A stretch of DNA of 33,097 nt. It comes from a virus. The notes beneath the pieces were generated by a model. The model saw nothing but the letters and a program-made list of their open reading frames with translations, made no database searches and had not been told where the DNA came from. The stretch covers positions 1 through 33,097 of IMG/VR virus record IMGVR_UViG_3300009425_000053. One strand, given 5' to 3'. The translations under genes and the position numbers were made by a program. This document shows, piece by piece, positions 20,438-28,657 of this stretch (positions within the stretch are counted from its first letter, which is position 1; each line of letters starts with the position of its first letter).

Positions 20438-20908
20438 TTAAATTGAATTATCATATAAAATTAATGAAACTTTTGTGCTTAAAGCATTTATTTCATCTGT
20501 TTTAGTTTCAACAGTAGAGCGAATTGCTGCTCTTGCAGTTGTTACGCTACTTGGAATTGATGTTCCTAATTCTGATTTTCTAATTACATACCAATCAGTT
20601 TCTGCTAAATTACTCATAGCGAGTTTTTTTAATTTTATAATTTTTTGAGTTTTCATTTGTGCAACCGAATCACTCCACGTTTTATTAGATTTGCCTTTAA
20701 CAAATTTTTTCTTACTAGAATCAAAACTAATATCACCTTGAATATGTATTTTAGAATTATATTCTGAATCTACTTCAATATCATAAAAACCCCATTTTGC
20801 TAAGTCTTCATCTGATAAACTTCCGAACCCTGAAATTATATTTCCATAAGTATTAGGAAGTGAAGAAAATTCCTTAATTGATCCGTTTATATTTTTTGCT
20901 TTTGCCAT
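20438..20908 (-). CDS. Tail fibre assembly-like protein (156 aa)
   Basis: A protein with an N-terminal basic beta-like domain (IKEFSSLPNTYGNIISGFGS, residues 11-30) and a C-terminal helical part, NLAETDWYVIRKSELGTSIP (100-119), then VTTARAAIRSTVETKTDEIN (122-141). The NLAETDWYVIR pattern is the hallmark of phage tail-fibre chaperones and related tail proteins. It lies between the fibre gene (20 nt) and the LamG gene (3 nt), as expected for a chaperone of either. It could also stay in the virion. Confidence 0.65.
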   Translation of the reverse strand: MAKAKNINGSIKEFSSLPNTYGNIISGFGSLSDEDLAKWGFYDIEVDSEYNSKIHIQGDISFDSSKKKFVKGKSNKTWSDSVAQMKTQKIIKLKKLAMSNLAETDWYVIRKSELGTSIPSSVTTARAAIRSTVETKTDEINALSTKVSLILYDNSI

Positions 20909-20927
20909 TTTATTATTATTTTATTTA

Positions 20928-21965
20928 TTAACTTGGTGTTGCATCTGAAACGTAAGCAGCACAAGAATAGTTAAATACTGCATCTGCACCGTCTTTTACA
21001 CATTCTACAATTATAGTATTTGATGAGCCTCCGACATAATCAACTCCACCTACTTTATTAAATGTTTCGCTAGTTCCTGCGTCACTATCAAATGTGATTG
21101 TATAAGCACCGGTTAAATAATATAAAGTAATAACCTGCCCTTGTTTATAGTTAGTAAAATCAAATTCAATGTTTCCTGTTATGGCTGAACCCATACAAAA
21201 AGTAGTGCCTGTTGCCCAATCAATAGAAACTGCTCCTGTGTAAGTAGTTATATCAATTTTGGCTGTATATCTTGGCTCTAATTTAGCAAAGGTAATATTA
21301 TCATCTGCAACGTGTACAGTGTCAATAGAACCATTTACATATTGATCTGAATCAACTGAGTCCGCAGCCATTTTACCAACTGTAACTTGACTGTCTGCAA
21401 TGTGAATTGTATCAATGGATCCGTCAACATAAGAATCTGAATCAACTGAATTAGCTCCCATCATTGCAGCGACAACTTGAACCTCTCCAATCGTACCTGC
21501 TGTAACAGCTCCAAGAAGTCTATTAGCTGTAGCAGTATCTTGCATTTTATCGTAAGTAACTTTATCCGATCCAATACTTACAACTCCTGCATTTGTCATT
21601 GTAACATCACCACTTAAAGCAGCTCCAATCATTCCGGTTCCATCGCCTATCATTATTTGAGTGGTCGCTAAGGCTAGTTCACTTAATACTCCACTACTAT
21701 TAGCATTTCTAATTAAAAGGCTGTTAGCGGCAACATCCTGCATTTTAGCAAAAGTTACTCCTGCATCTAATAGAGAAAGAGTCGGCGTTCCTACTGCTGA
21801 AGTTGTTGAAAGAGGCGCTGTTGCTGTAATGCTATTCACTTCTCCATTAAGTTCATCTCCGTAAAGATCGTCAAAGTTATTTTGACATTTTTGGAACGCT
21901 GATCTCAGGGCGTCACCTGTTCCGTCATTGGCGTTCGTGCCGACATTTATATCTTGTTGTGCCAT
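20928..21965 (-). CDS. Tail fibre protein with internal repeats (345 aa)
   Basis: The N-terminus NVGTNANDGTGDALRSAFQK (7-26), followed by NNFDDLY, is the common tail-attachment start of phage fibres. The middle is low-complexity and has a tandem repeat of about 33 residues: SVDSDSYVDGSIDTIHIADS is followed by SVDSDQYVNGSIDTVHVADD, each ending in a K-M or K-L turn. The C-terminus is a beta-rich head (from about 235, RYTAKIDITTYTGAVSIDW). Strong Ala/Thr/Gly content fits a trimeric shaft. It follows the 66-aa structural gene and leads into the fibre chaperone and lectin. Confidence 0.75.
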   Translation of the reverse strand: MAQQDINVGTNANDGTGDALRSAFQKCQNNFDDLYGDELNGEVNSITATAPLSTTSAVGTPTLSLLDAGVTFAKMQDVAANSLLIRNANSSGVLSELALATTQIMIGDGTGMIGAALSGDVTMTNAGVVSIGSDKVTYDKMQDTATANRLLGAVTAGTIGEVQVVAAMMGANSVDSDSYVDGSIDTIHIADSQVTVGKMAADSVDSDQYVNGSIDTVHVADDNITFAKLEPRYTAKIDITTYTGAVSIDWATGTTFCMGSAITGNIEFDFTNYKQGQVITLYYLTGAYTITFDSDAGTSETFNKVGGVDYVGGSSNTIIVECVKDGADAVFNYSCAAYVSDATPS

Positions 21966-21981
21966 TGTTTATTATTTATAT

Positions 21982-22182
21982 TTATGTTATTGTAGCATCT
22001 GCCGTGTATATTATTGTATCTGCTGTGTATAAAGTTGTATCAGCTAATAAAGGAAAACCCCAACACGCAGGAGCAGCTTCATCAGGTATTGAATATTGAG
22101 TAGTATTTAAGGCGCTTGGTCCCCAAGCAAAATTGTCTTTCATTTCACAATAAACCTTTCCCCAATTTATATTATTTGCCAT
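21982..22182 (-). CDS. Small structural-looking protein (66 aa)
   Basis: A 66-residue protein starting MANNINWGKVYCEM, a pattern I have seen in small proteins upstream of fibre genes in flavobacterial phages. The end has a short repeat (LYTADTIIYTADATIT). Low charge and many aromatics suggest a structural role. Its ATG lies inside the end of the 28-aa gene. Function unknown. Confidence 0.5.
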   Translation of the reverse strand: MANNINWGKVYCEMKDNFAWGPSALNTTQYSIPDEAAPACWGFPLLADTTLYTADTIIYTADATIT

Positions 22183-22258
22183 TTTTAGATTTTTGTTTTG
22201 CTAAAAATAATTTTAACTTTTTTATGTTTGCCCATTTCGGCTTATATCTTTTTTTCAT
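22172..22258 (-). CDS. Tiny basic protein (28 aa)
   Basis: A 28-codon frame from ATG 22258, overlapping the connector stop (TAATG), to TAA 22174-22172. The product is very basic (MKKRYKPKWANIKKLKLFLA, then KQKSKNGK). Gap filling and the start coupling are the support. Confidence 0.45.
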   Translation of the reverse strand: MKKRYKPKWANIKKLKLFLAKQKSKNGK

Positions 22259-22767
22259 TAAAGCACCCACCCGTTAAAAAGACTATCTTTGTCCGGATAT
22301 ACATCTTCATTATTGTTACTTGTATATTCTGGAAAGCTGCTTATATTATAAGTAACGTATTCAATCATTCGTCTTGTGTAATATTCTGCAAATTCTCTTT
22401 CTTTATTTACTAAATAATCTATTTCTGATTTTGAAACACTTACTGAATTTTCACTTTGATGCTTAAAAACGCCACCTGATTTTATTTTGTATGCAGCGAA
22501 AGGAAGATAATCAACCATAGCATAATGAATTAGCATATCTTGAACGTAGTCATTTACTAATGTTAAATAAGCTCCTGTCAAAGCAGCTCCGTTTGCTCCA
22601 ATTATATCAATAGAAATCTTATCATATAATTTGCTTCCAAGGTAGTTTCTGATATGTATTTTTTGCGCTAGTTTTATAAATTGTATAAAATGATCTGTGT
22701 CAACGTTGCCGTCAATTATAGTATTTTTAACTAAATCCGTTCTCGATATAAAAAGTGCTGTTGCCAT
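22258..22767 (-). CDS. Head-tail connector-like protein (169 aa)
   Basis: A helical 169-residue protein. The start, SRTDLVKNTIIDGNVDTDHF (8-27), and IKLAQKIHIRNYLGSKLYDK (31-50) look like the DUF6712-type gp6-like adaptor that I associate with flavobacterial phages; the end is acidic. It follows the portal gene by 8 nt, the usual slot for a connector between portal and tail. Function: part of the neck, by analogy. Confidence 0.65.
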   Translation of the reverse strand: MATALFISRTDLVKNTIIDGNVDTDHFIQFIKLAQKIHIRNYLGSKLYDKISIDIIGANGAALTGAYLTLVNDYVQDMLIHYAMVDYLPFAAYKIKSGGVFKHQSENSVSVSKSEIDYLVNKEREFAEYYTRRMIEYVTYNISSFPEYTSNNNEDVYPDKDSLFNGWVL

Positions 22768-22775
22768 AATTATTA

Positions 22776-24581
22776 TTAACTTGGATATGCTCCATTATTC
22801 GGCATATCTATTGGTGCAATTGCTACGTCTTTTGGTTGACTTGTTTTTTTCCAACCCTGTTTTATAGCTTGATTAACATTTACAAAATTTGTACCTGCTA
22901 AAGCATTACCGCCCCATATTGATCCGTCCGCTTTTAATTTCTTTTTGTATATTCGTCTTTCCCACCTGTGGAAGCAATTTACACCGCCTTTAAAGCGAAA
23001 TATTGAGTAAGCTCTACCGTTGTGACCAAAGCTTTTATTAGCGCCTTTAAAACTCATTATATCAATATCCTCTTTTCTATAGACTTTGCTTGCTCTTATT
23101 AATCCGGAACAAAATTCTCTGCTCGCTCCTTTCGGTACTCTTGCGGTTTGTTTTCCTTCTTTATCTTTTACCGCATTAGCTCCTTTTACATATTTGTATC
23201 GAACTTTCCACCTTTCATTATCAAGTTTACTATCTTGGGTTGCTGATAAATTTAATTTATTTAAATACGATTCTGCATTGAAATCTTCAGGCTCTTCTCC
23301 GGCATCCTCTACGTCCATCAACTCCCATTCGTCTAAAGACTCTATTTCTCCCAAATCGTTTAAGTGCGTAAGCCATAAATCCTGTTGTTTAGAATCAAAA
23401 TTATTGTCTATTTTTTCGCTTTTTAAAGTCTTTTTTTTAACTCCAGTCTCTTCTTCTTTTACATCTTCGTCTATTATATCTTCAATACCTTTTTGAGTAA
23501 ATTCTAAAGGCTGTAAAGTCTCAAAATATAAATTTAAACTAATACTGTTAAACGCTAATATTTTACTGAAGCTATCAATTAACATTTCTTGAAAAGGTTT
23601 AACCACTACATTATCATTTAATATAGAAGCGGTTTTTAATTCTTCTGCATTGTTTCCAAGTCCTGATTTATCTTTGATACCGAATAACATTGGAGATACA
23701 ATTCTGTGACTAACAAGAATCTTTTTACTAGATTCATTACTTAAAAATTCATATTGATTATGAGCGTCTGATAATTGAACAGGATCTATGCTTGCGCTCG
23801 TGTCTGTGTTATCGTTAAAAGATAAAATAAACTTTCCCGCTGCTGAAGTTCCGCTAAATTTGTCATATATTCTTTTCTCTATCAATTCCCTTTCTTCATC
23901 GTTTGGAATTCCATTGTTAAAATTAATTAACATTGACGGCGCTAACCCGTTCTTTATATTATTGAGATGATAGTTGGCAATTTCTTCTTCCAATTCTGAG
24001 TATTGTAATCCACCTTGATAATCAACTGGAGAGTAATAATAAAAACCGGCTCTGTAAGGTTTAACGCAAAGAATTTCAATTGATTCTTTAGAAGTTCCAA
24101 AAGCAGGTATTCTTTTTGGTTTTTCATTCGGCTTTAATTTACTCCAGTCTGAGTGATAATAATACGCCTCTATCTCTCCACTATCTTCATTTACTTTTTC
24201 CGCTCTAATTGTTTCAATCGGTAAATGTTCAATTTGCGCTATTTTATTTCTGTCTTTAGAATAGATAATTTGTATTGCGCATTGTCCCATTAATTTAAGA
24301 TCATAACAGAATTTTCTAACAGTATCTTTTTTAAACAAAGAAATCATTTGAGCGTATTCCTCAGGCTTTCTATTAGAATTAGAAGCGTTCAATCCTTTAC
24401 CGTAGATTTGTTCACTTAAACCGTTTATAATAGCGTTATTTGTTGGACTTCCGTTATATCTGTCAATTAAATATTGATAATAATTATTATCCTCTCCGTA
24501 AGAAATCCAAAGCTTGTTTCTTATTTCTTTAACTTTCGGCGTGCTGTAATTGCTTAAATTTACTACTCCAAATTTTTTCAT
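22776..24581 (-). CDS. Portal protein with C-terminal extension (601 aa)
   Basis: A 601-residue protein. The N-terminal part (WISYGEDNNYYQYLIDRYNG, about 27-46, then NAIINGLSEQIYG) and the middle (YSELEEEIANYHLNNIKNGL, SGLGNNAEELK) fit the portal family of Bacteroidota siphophages. The portal ring is the DNA channel at the capsid vertex. After an acidic linker (about 365-440) comes a separate basic domain (454-545) with ERWKVRYKYVKG, ASREFCSGLIRAS, RAYSIFRFKGG and VNCFHRWERRIYKK. This Cys/His/Trp domain recurs in head proteins of these phages, but its role is unknown to me. The position downstream of the major capsid and tail genes is unusual. Confidence 0.75.
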   Translation of the reverse strand: MKKFGVVNLSNYSTPKVKEIRNKLWISYGEDNNYYQYLIDRYNGSPTNNAIINGLSEQIYGKGLNASNSNRKPEEYAQMISLFKKDTVRKFCYDLKLMGQCAIQIIYSKDRNKIAQIEHLPIETIRAEKVNEDSGEIEAYYYHSDWSKLKPNEKPKRIPAFGTSKESIEILCVKPYRAGFYYYSPVDYQGGLQYSELEEEIANYHLNNIKNGLAPSMLINFNNGIPNDEERELIEKRIYDKFSGTSAAGKFILSFNDNTDTSASIDPVQLSDAHNQYEFLSNESSKKILVSHRIVSPMLFGIKDKSGLGNNAEELKTASILNDNVVVKPFQEMLIDSFSKILAFNSISLNLYFETLQPLEFTQKGIEDIIDEDVKEEETGVKKKTLKSEKIDNNFDSKQQDLWLTHLNDLGEIESLDEWELMDVEDAGEEPEDFNAESYLNKLNLSATQDSKLDNERWKVRYKYVKGANAVKDKEGKQTARVPKGASREFCSGLIRASKVYRKEDIDIMSFKGANKSFGHNGRAYSIFRFKGGVNCFHRWERRIYKKKLKADGSIWGGNALAGTNFVNVNQAIKQGWKKTSQPKDVAIAPIDMPNNGAYPS

Positions 24582-24937
24582 AATATTATAAAGTCGTTAT
24601 CATAACTTGTGTCCGATTTATAGACATCTTTATTAATTGTATAATCTTGCTCTAGCGTTTGATTAACTCCTTGAATAGTACAAAATATTTTGTCTTTGTA
24701 TATAATTTTATTATTAGAGTCTTTTAAAACCATATTATAAAAATGTCCCTCTTTTAATACTGGATTAAAAACTTGACTAATTTGTAAATGATTAACGCTC
24801 ACGCTCGGATTTATATTAGCGTAAGTTGTTGTCGTATTCGTTTGATCGTCAGTAATTAAAAGAGTTGCTGTTGTTACATATTCTCTAGGAATTATTTTTA
24901 TAACTTGTGCCGATCCTGACGTTGTTAATACTTTCAT
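24578..24937 (-). CDS. Small virion-associated protein, function unknown (119 aa)
   Basis: A 119-residue beta-rich protein starting MKVLTTSGSAQVIKIIPR, from ATG 24937. A longer frame to 24988 would run through the terminator hairpin at 24970-24999, so I reject it. Thr-rich strands (TDDQTNTTTTYANINP) and the C-terminal YDNDFIIL resemble small structural proteins next to portals in these phages. The leader has TCGTTATATA, as before the tail chaperone, suggesting its own promoter. The stop overlaps the portal start. Confidence 0.6.
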   Translation of the reverse strand: MKVLTTSGSAQVIKIIPREYVTTATLLITDDQTNTTTTYANINPSVSVNHLQISQVFNPVLKEGHFYNMVLKDSNNKIIYKDKIFCTIQGVNQTLEQDYTINKDVYKSDTSYDNDFIIL

Positions 24938-24969
24938 ATCTATATAACGAATATAATCATTAATATTGT

Positions 24970-24999
24970 AAAAAAAAAAGGGTAACATTTCTGCTACCC
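24970..24999 (-). terminator. Intrinsic terminator after the tail tube gene
   Basis: On the minus strand GGGTAGCA pairs with TGTTACCC (8 bp, one G-U) around a GAAA tetraloop, followed by ten T residues. It starts about 24 nt past the stop of the tail tube gene. Confidence 0.85.
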
Positions 25000-25023
25000 T
25001 GATTTCAATTATTAAAAAGTATA

Positions 25024-25605
25024 TTAACTGTTTGTACCTAAAGTAATTGTTACCGTTCCATCTAATCCTGCATAATCTGCTACACTAAACGGAAAATCAA
25101 CATCAACAGTATCTGAATCCATAAAGTTTGCAGGTGCAATTTCTGAAGCGGACATTGTAAGAGTGTAACCGCTCATATCGCCCATTGCAGCTCCTGTGGC
25201 TATTGTACCGCCTGTCACTTCTGCGCCGTGTTCTAATCCCATCATAAACACATTACCGTTGTAATCCTCTATTGCTACGTGCGGTCGTCCATACGCCAAT
25301 AATTTTAATTCCTTGTTGTCTTCTTTACTAAGTTTTTTCAAAGTTAGAGTTAAAGTTTGTTCAACAAAAGTTGTTCCTGTTTCTCTCGATGAAGTAATAG
25401 TTTGTTCAAAATTACTATTTCCCTTTAACTCATATTTAAATGCTGTTAAATTACCATCTTGATTTAATCCAGTTATATTTGTTATTTCATCATTCGTTAG
25501 AGTTACTGTTCCTAAGTCTCCAAAGTCAACAAAATAACAATTTTTAATTCCTCCAACCGAGTCTTTGCAAGGTTCTTTTCGTCCCAATGTTAAATCGCAA
25601 GCCAT
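25024..25605 (-). CDS. Probable major tail tube protein (193 aa)
   Basis: A 193-residue beta-rich protein starting MACDLTLGRKEPCKDSVGGI. I recognise this as a common start of a highly expressed structural protein in flavobacterial phages. The Thr/Gly-rich core (QTLTLTLKKLSKEDNKELKL, about 83-102; GAEVTGGTIATGAAMGDMSG, about 127-146) fits tail tube folds. It is bracketed by two terminators (25621-25657 and 24970-24999), so it may be its own transcript for high dosage. It lies directly after the capsid gene. An alternative is a second head protein, but size and position fit a tail tube better. Confidence 0.65.
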   Translation of the reverse strand: MACDLTLGRKEPCKDSVGGIKNCYFVDFGDLGTVTLTNDEITNITGLNQDGNLTAFKYELKGNSNFEQTITSSRETGTTFVEQTLTLTLKKLSKEDNKELKLLAYGRPHVAIEDYNGNVFMMGLEHGAEVTGGTIATGAAMGDMSGYTLTMSASEIAPANFMDSDTVDVDFPFSVADYAGLDGTVTITLGTNS

Positions 25606-25620
25606 ATTTATTTATTTTTT

Positions 25621-25657
25621 AAAAAAAAAGGTAAGCAGGCGCAAATTTGGCTTACCT
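25621..25657 (-). terminator. Intrinsic terminator after the major capsid gene
   Basis: AGGTAAGC pairs with GCTTACCT (8 bp, perfect) around a 13-nt loop, followed by a run of T on the minus strand. It is about 20 nt past the capsid stop codon. Confidence 0.85.
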
Positions 25658-25677
25658 ACCTTATTTCTTGGTTAATT

Positions 25678-26607
25678 TTAAGAATAAAGAACGATGTCCG
25701 ATCCTATTCCGTATTGCACGCCAGCAGTATATCTCATTACAACTCTTACGTTTTGAGATCCATCAATGTCACTCATATCAATCACTTTCACAGAATTTGA
25801 ATCTGCAAGAAGTCCTGTGCCAAAGAAAAGATTGCTTTTCTCTGCCGCAACTGCGTGGTTGTCAGCAAGTCCATTCGCTACAAAAAGTTTGATTCCGTCA
25901 AAAGAAAGACCGCCGCCATTGTACCATTGAGTTCCTTTATCGTCTGTTCCAGCAGCTCCAAGATTAGAAGCAAATCCTCCTAATGCTCTTACATAAGCTC
26001 TCGCCATATTTTGAGAACAGTAAATAAACATATCATCTGAAGTATACAATGTGCTTGGAATCGCATCAACAATAGCTCCTAATTGAGCAATTACATTTCC
26101 GCTATTCACTCCACCACCTACAGTTGCAACATCTATTACGTCTGCATCCGCTAACATTAACTCATCAAATCCGCCAAACTCTCCCGCATTCGCTGCTGCT
26201 CCTGACCAAATTGTTTGTTCTGTTTTTTGAGCAACCTTAGCCGCTACGTGAGATAATAAGAAATCACTAAATTTTGGAGGTAAATTATCAAAAGCTGAAT
26301 ATCCTTGAGCTGCCGCTTCCCAATCTGAATGAAAATCTTTTTTACAAAGTTGTAGATTAACTTGTAGTTCAGATGGTTGAATGATCCGTTCACTTAACGT
26401 GACAGTGGATGTTGGATCGAAATCACAACTTGCGTCTTTCACAAGCGCATCCGTTGAAATCTTTTTAATTACTTCTTTAAATTTTACATTCGGTTTTACT
26501 GTAATTCCTCCGTTGTCTAAAGTTGAACCACTCAAAAGTGCCGCAGAGATATATTCACCTGCAAATTCGCCACTATAAGTAGTTGTTATTGAATTAGTTG
26601 TTGCCAT
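25678..26607 (-). CDS. Major capsid protein, HK97-like fold (309 aa)
   Basis: A 309-residue low-charge protein with the usual composition of HK97-type capsid subunits. An N-terminal arm (MATTNSITTTYSGEFAGEYI) is followed by an extended E-loop-like region (about 33-75, VKPNVKFKEVIKKIST). The A and P domains include FSDFLLSHVAAKVAQKTEQT (113-132), SDDMFIYCSQNMARAYVRAL (about 190-209) and the closing VVMRYTAGVQYGIGSDIVLY. It lies downstream of protease, scaffold-like and decoration-like genes, and upstream of a terminator, as expected for the most abundant virion protein. There is no frameshift or intron. Confidence 0.8.
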   Translation of the reverse strand: MATTNSITTTYSGEFAGEYISAALLSGSTLDNGGITVKPNVKFKEVIKKISTDALVKDASCDFDPTSTVTLSERIIQPSELQVNLQLCKKDFHSDWEAAAQGYSAFDNLPPKFSDFLLSHVAAKVAQKTEQTIWSGAAANAGEFGGFDELMLADADVIDVATVGGGVNSGNVIAQLGAIVDAIPSTLYTSDDMFIYCSQNMARAYVRALGGFASNLGAAGTDDKGTQWYNGGGLSFDGIKLFVANGLADNHAVAAEKSNLFFGTGLLADSNSVKVIDMSDIDGSQNVRVVMRYTAGVQYGIGSDIVLYS

Positions 26608-26634
26608 TTTATTTTATTTTTTATTTATTAATTA

Positions 26635-27036
26635 TTACGCTTCACTCGCCCAAACGCCATCTCCACCAGTAATGTACCAGTCAGTTAGCGAAACCGCTTT
26701 TAGGACGCAAAAGTCACCTTTATTTGCAGACGCTTTAGTATTGATCCAATCCTTATTGTCTACACCACCCGAAGATACTGCTGCTATCGTTCCGTGAACT
26801 GCATCAGTTGCCGCAGGACTTAAAGTGATAATGTTATTGCCGTCCGCTCCTGTGTTTCTGAATGTAAATTCCATTCCGATAGTTTCCGCAGTGATAGCAG
26901 GTAAAGTCATAACCTTAGCGTCAGTTGCAATGTTAAATTCTTTTCCAGAATCGTTTGCATTAATATCTTGAGTTGTTGTCAAAGTCTCTTGTTTTGATCT
27001 CGCTCTTAATACGTCATTTGAAATTGTTGTTGCCAT
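26635..27036 (-). CDS. Capsid decoration-like protein (133 aa)
   Basis: A 133-residue beta-rich protein with Thr- and Asn-rich N-terminal strands (MATTISNDVLRARSKQETLT), AETIGMEFTFRNTGADGNNI (50-69) and a terminal WYITGGDGVWASEA. This resembles small head-surface or fibre-like modules placed before capsid genes, often called decoration proteins in these phages. It sits between the scaffold-like gene (3 nt) and the capsid gene (27 nt). A virion role is inferred from context. Confidence 0.55.
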   Translation of the reverse strand: MATTISNDVLRARSKQETLTTTQDINANDSGKEFNIATDAKVMTLPAITAETIGMEFTFRNTGADGNNIITLSPAATDAVHGTIAAVSSGGVDNKDWINTKASANKGDFCVLKAVSLTDWYITGGDGVWASEA

Positions 27037-27039
27037 TTT

Positions 27040-27636
27040 TTATTTATTTAAAATTTTATTCATTACTATATCTAAAGTGGTCAACCCTCTTTTTTGAGAA
27101 TGTAATACTTTTCTTGTTTCTGATTTTGATTCAGGATTATGTTTAATAGGAGCAGACGCTGGTTTTGATAATTCTTCTTTCAATTCAGCTTCTTCATTTT
27201 GAACTTCTTCAGTTTCTTGACTTTCCATTAATTGTTTCATAGTTTCAACCGTAGATCTTAACTCGTCAAATTCTTGTCTGCTAGGATACAATCCTTCTTC
27301 CATTTTTTCTTCTTGTTCTTGTTCAACTTCGGCTTCCTCCGCTTTAACTTCTATAGAATTTATAACGCCTTCTTCTGTTATGCTTAGAGTCCTACCGTCT
27401 TCAAGTTCATACTCTCCAATCGGCAAAGCAACTTGTTGATCGTCAGTAAGAATAAAAACTTCTTTACCAACTTTAAAATCTTCTGATTCCAAAATTGTAC
27501 CATTTTCTAGTTTTAATTGAGCTAAGATAACTTGCGAATTTTGTTCTACTGTTTTAGTAGCTTCTATTTTTTCGCCTGTTAATTCTACACCCAACAAATT
27601 TTTAATATCTTTTAACATTTCTATTGGATTTTTCAT
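27040..27636 (-). CDS. Scaffolding-like protein (198 aa)
   Basis: A 198-residue, strongly acidic protein. The first half is mixed (MKNPIEMLKDIKNLLGVELT). Residues about 99-110 form a Glu/Gln-rich stretch (EEAEVEQEQEEK), followed by a long helix (ELRSTVETMKQLMESQETEE, about 126-145) and a basic C-terminus (KSETRKVLHSQKRGLTTLDI). An acidic coiled coil with a basic tail between protease and capsid is the standard look of a scaffold, whose tail contacts the capsid shell. It probably leaves the head after cleavage by the neighbouring protease. Confidence 0.6.
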   Translation of the reverse strand: MKNPIEMLKDIKNLLGVELTGEKIEATKTVEQNSQVILAQLKLENGTILESEDFKVGKEVFILTDDQQVALPIGEYELEDGRTLSITEEGVINSIEVKAEEAEVEQEQEEKMEEGLYPSRQEFDELRSTVETMKQLMESQETEEVQNEEAELKEELSKPASAPIKHNPESKSETRKVLHSQKRGLTTLDIVMNKILNK

Positions 27637-27678
27637 ATAAGTATTACGTATTTAATTATTGATTTTGCATTTTTTAAT

Positions 27679-28044
27679 CTAATTAGCTGATACACAGGCG
27701 TTACAATTATTGTAGTTTGTTACTTTATAAACTTCTAAACTTCCATTATTTCTTGTAGACGTAACGGTATAACAAGCAGAATTATTATTAATAGTAAATA
27801 AAAAATAATAAATACTGTTTATTGTTAATTCAATTCCGTTAGTGTGTATTTTTAATATTTCTCCTGAAGTACAATTTGTTATATTATAATATCTAGTGAC
27901 TGAGGTTTTTGTAACACTTCCGACTCCTTGAGAAAAATATTCTCCATCGCAACAATCTCTAGAATAAGATCCGTTTTCACATAAACAACCTCTTTTACTA
28001 TCTCTTGGCGATGAACTTTTGTTATTATTCCGTCTATTACTCAT
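27679..28044 (-). CDS. Cys-rich capsid-module protein of unknown role (121 aa)
   Basis: A 121-residue protein with a basic, Ser/Asn-rich start and the motif RGCLCENGSYSRDCCDGEYF (18-37), then QGVGS. The motif (C-L-C-x-G-x-Y-S-x-x-C-C-x-G and Q-G-x-G) is one I know from Bacteroidota phage proteins of unknown function. The second half is beta-rich with further Cys residues (NITNCTSGEI, SACYTV, NNCNACVSAN). It overlaps the protease gene by 8 nt. A structural or disulfide-linked head component is possible. Confidence 0.55.
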   Translation of the reverse strand: MSNRRNNNKSSSPRDSKRGCLCENGSYSRDCCDGEYFSQGVGSVTKTSVTRYYNITNCTSGEILKIHTNGIELTINSIYYFLFTINNNSACYTVTSTRNNGSLEVYKVTNYNNCNACVSAN

Positions 28045-28651
28045 TATCAGTTAATATATTAGTAATTGATTTTATGATTTTACCGGCTTTTTCTTCCTCT
28101 GAAAACTTGTCTTTAATTCCCTTGTCTTGAGGACTTTCTGCCTTGTCACAGAAATATCCTTCAATACTAAAACCTTTAACAAGTCCTGTTTTTACGTATG
28201 TATTCCAAACTTCGTCATTATCTACTTTAACCGATCCCATCCAAGTTCCCAAAGGAACGTCCATTCCATATTTTACAGATTTATCGTGTACCATATCTTC
28301 TTTGATCCAACTTTCAACGAGGGTTAATCCTTGTAAATTCATCTGATGTTCAAGAGTACTATTCTTTTGATTACCTGATTTAAGATACTTTTGAGATGCT
28401 TTTAAGACAGTTTCTCTTGAAAAATATATATAATACTCTTCATCAGCATTAGCTCTGTAAATCGGTTTGTTAGGTATTAATAAAGCTCCCATTAATATTT
28501 TTTTTTCCTTATCAACCTCAGTTAATTGTAACGGTTTTTTATCTTTTAAAGCAATAAAATCTTCTTCAATTGCAGGGTTTTCGACAATTGATATGGCTTC
28601 TATGCCATTCAAATCATCATTTTCGTCAATTATTAATTCAATTATTTTCAT
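28037..28651 (-). CDS. Prohead maturation protease, XkdF/HK97-like serine protease (204 aa)
   Basis: A 204-residue protein. The segment NSTLEHQMNLQGL (97-109) carries the catalytic His at 102 and LVKGFSIEGYF (157-167) the Ser at 162, in the spacing of HK97-family (S78-like) prohead proteases and of the XkdF-type variant common in Bacteroidota phages. The start KIIELIIDENDDLNGIEAIS, followed by IVENPAIEEDFIAL, is also typical of that group. It would cleave scaffold and capsid arms during head maturation. It leads the head operon and follows the tape-measure gene after 6 nt. Confidence 0.85.
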   Translation of the reverse strand: MKIIELIIDENDDLNGIEAISIVENPAIEEDFIALKDKKPLQLTEVDKEKKILMGALLIPNKPIYRANADEEYYIYFSRETVLKASQKYLKSGNQKNSTLEHQMNLQGLTLVESWIKEDMVHDKSVKYGMDVPLGTWMGSVKVDNDEVWNTYVKTGLVKGFSIEGYFCDKAESPQDKGIKDKFSEEEKAGKIIKSITNILTDNE

Positions 28652-28657
28652 ATTTTT

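Noticed and set aside
24938-24988. Longer N-terminus for the 119-aa gene beginning at 24988
   Set aside because: The added 17 residues read through the terminator stem and T-run at 24970-24999.
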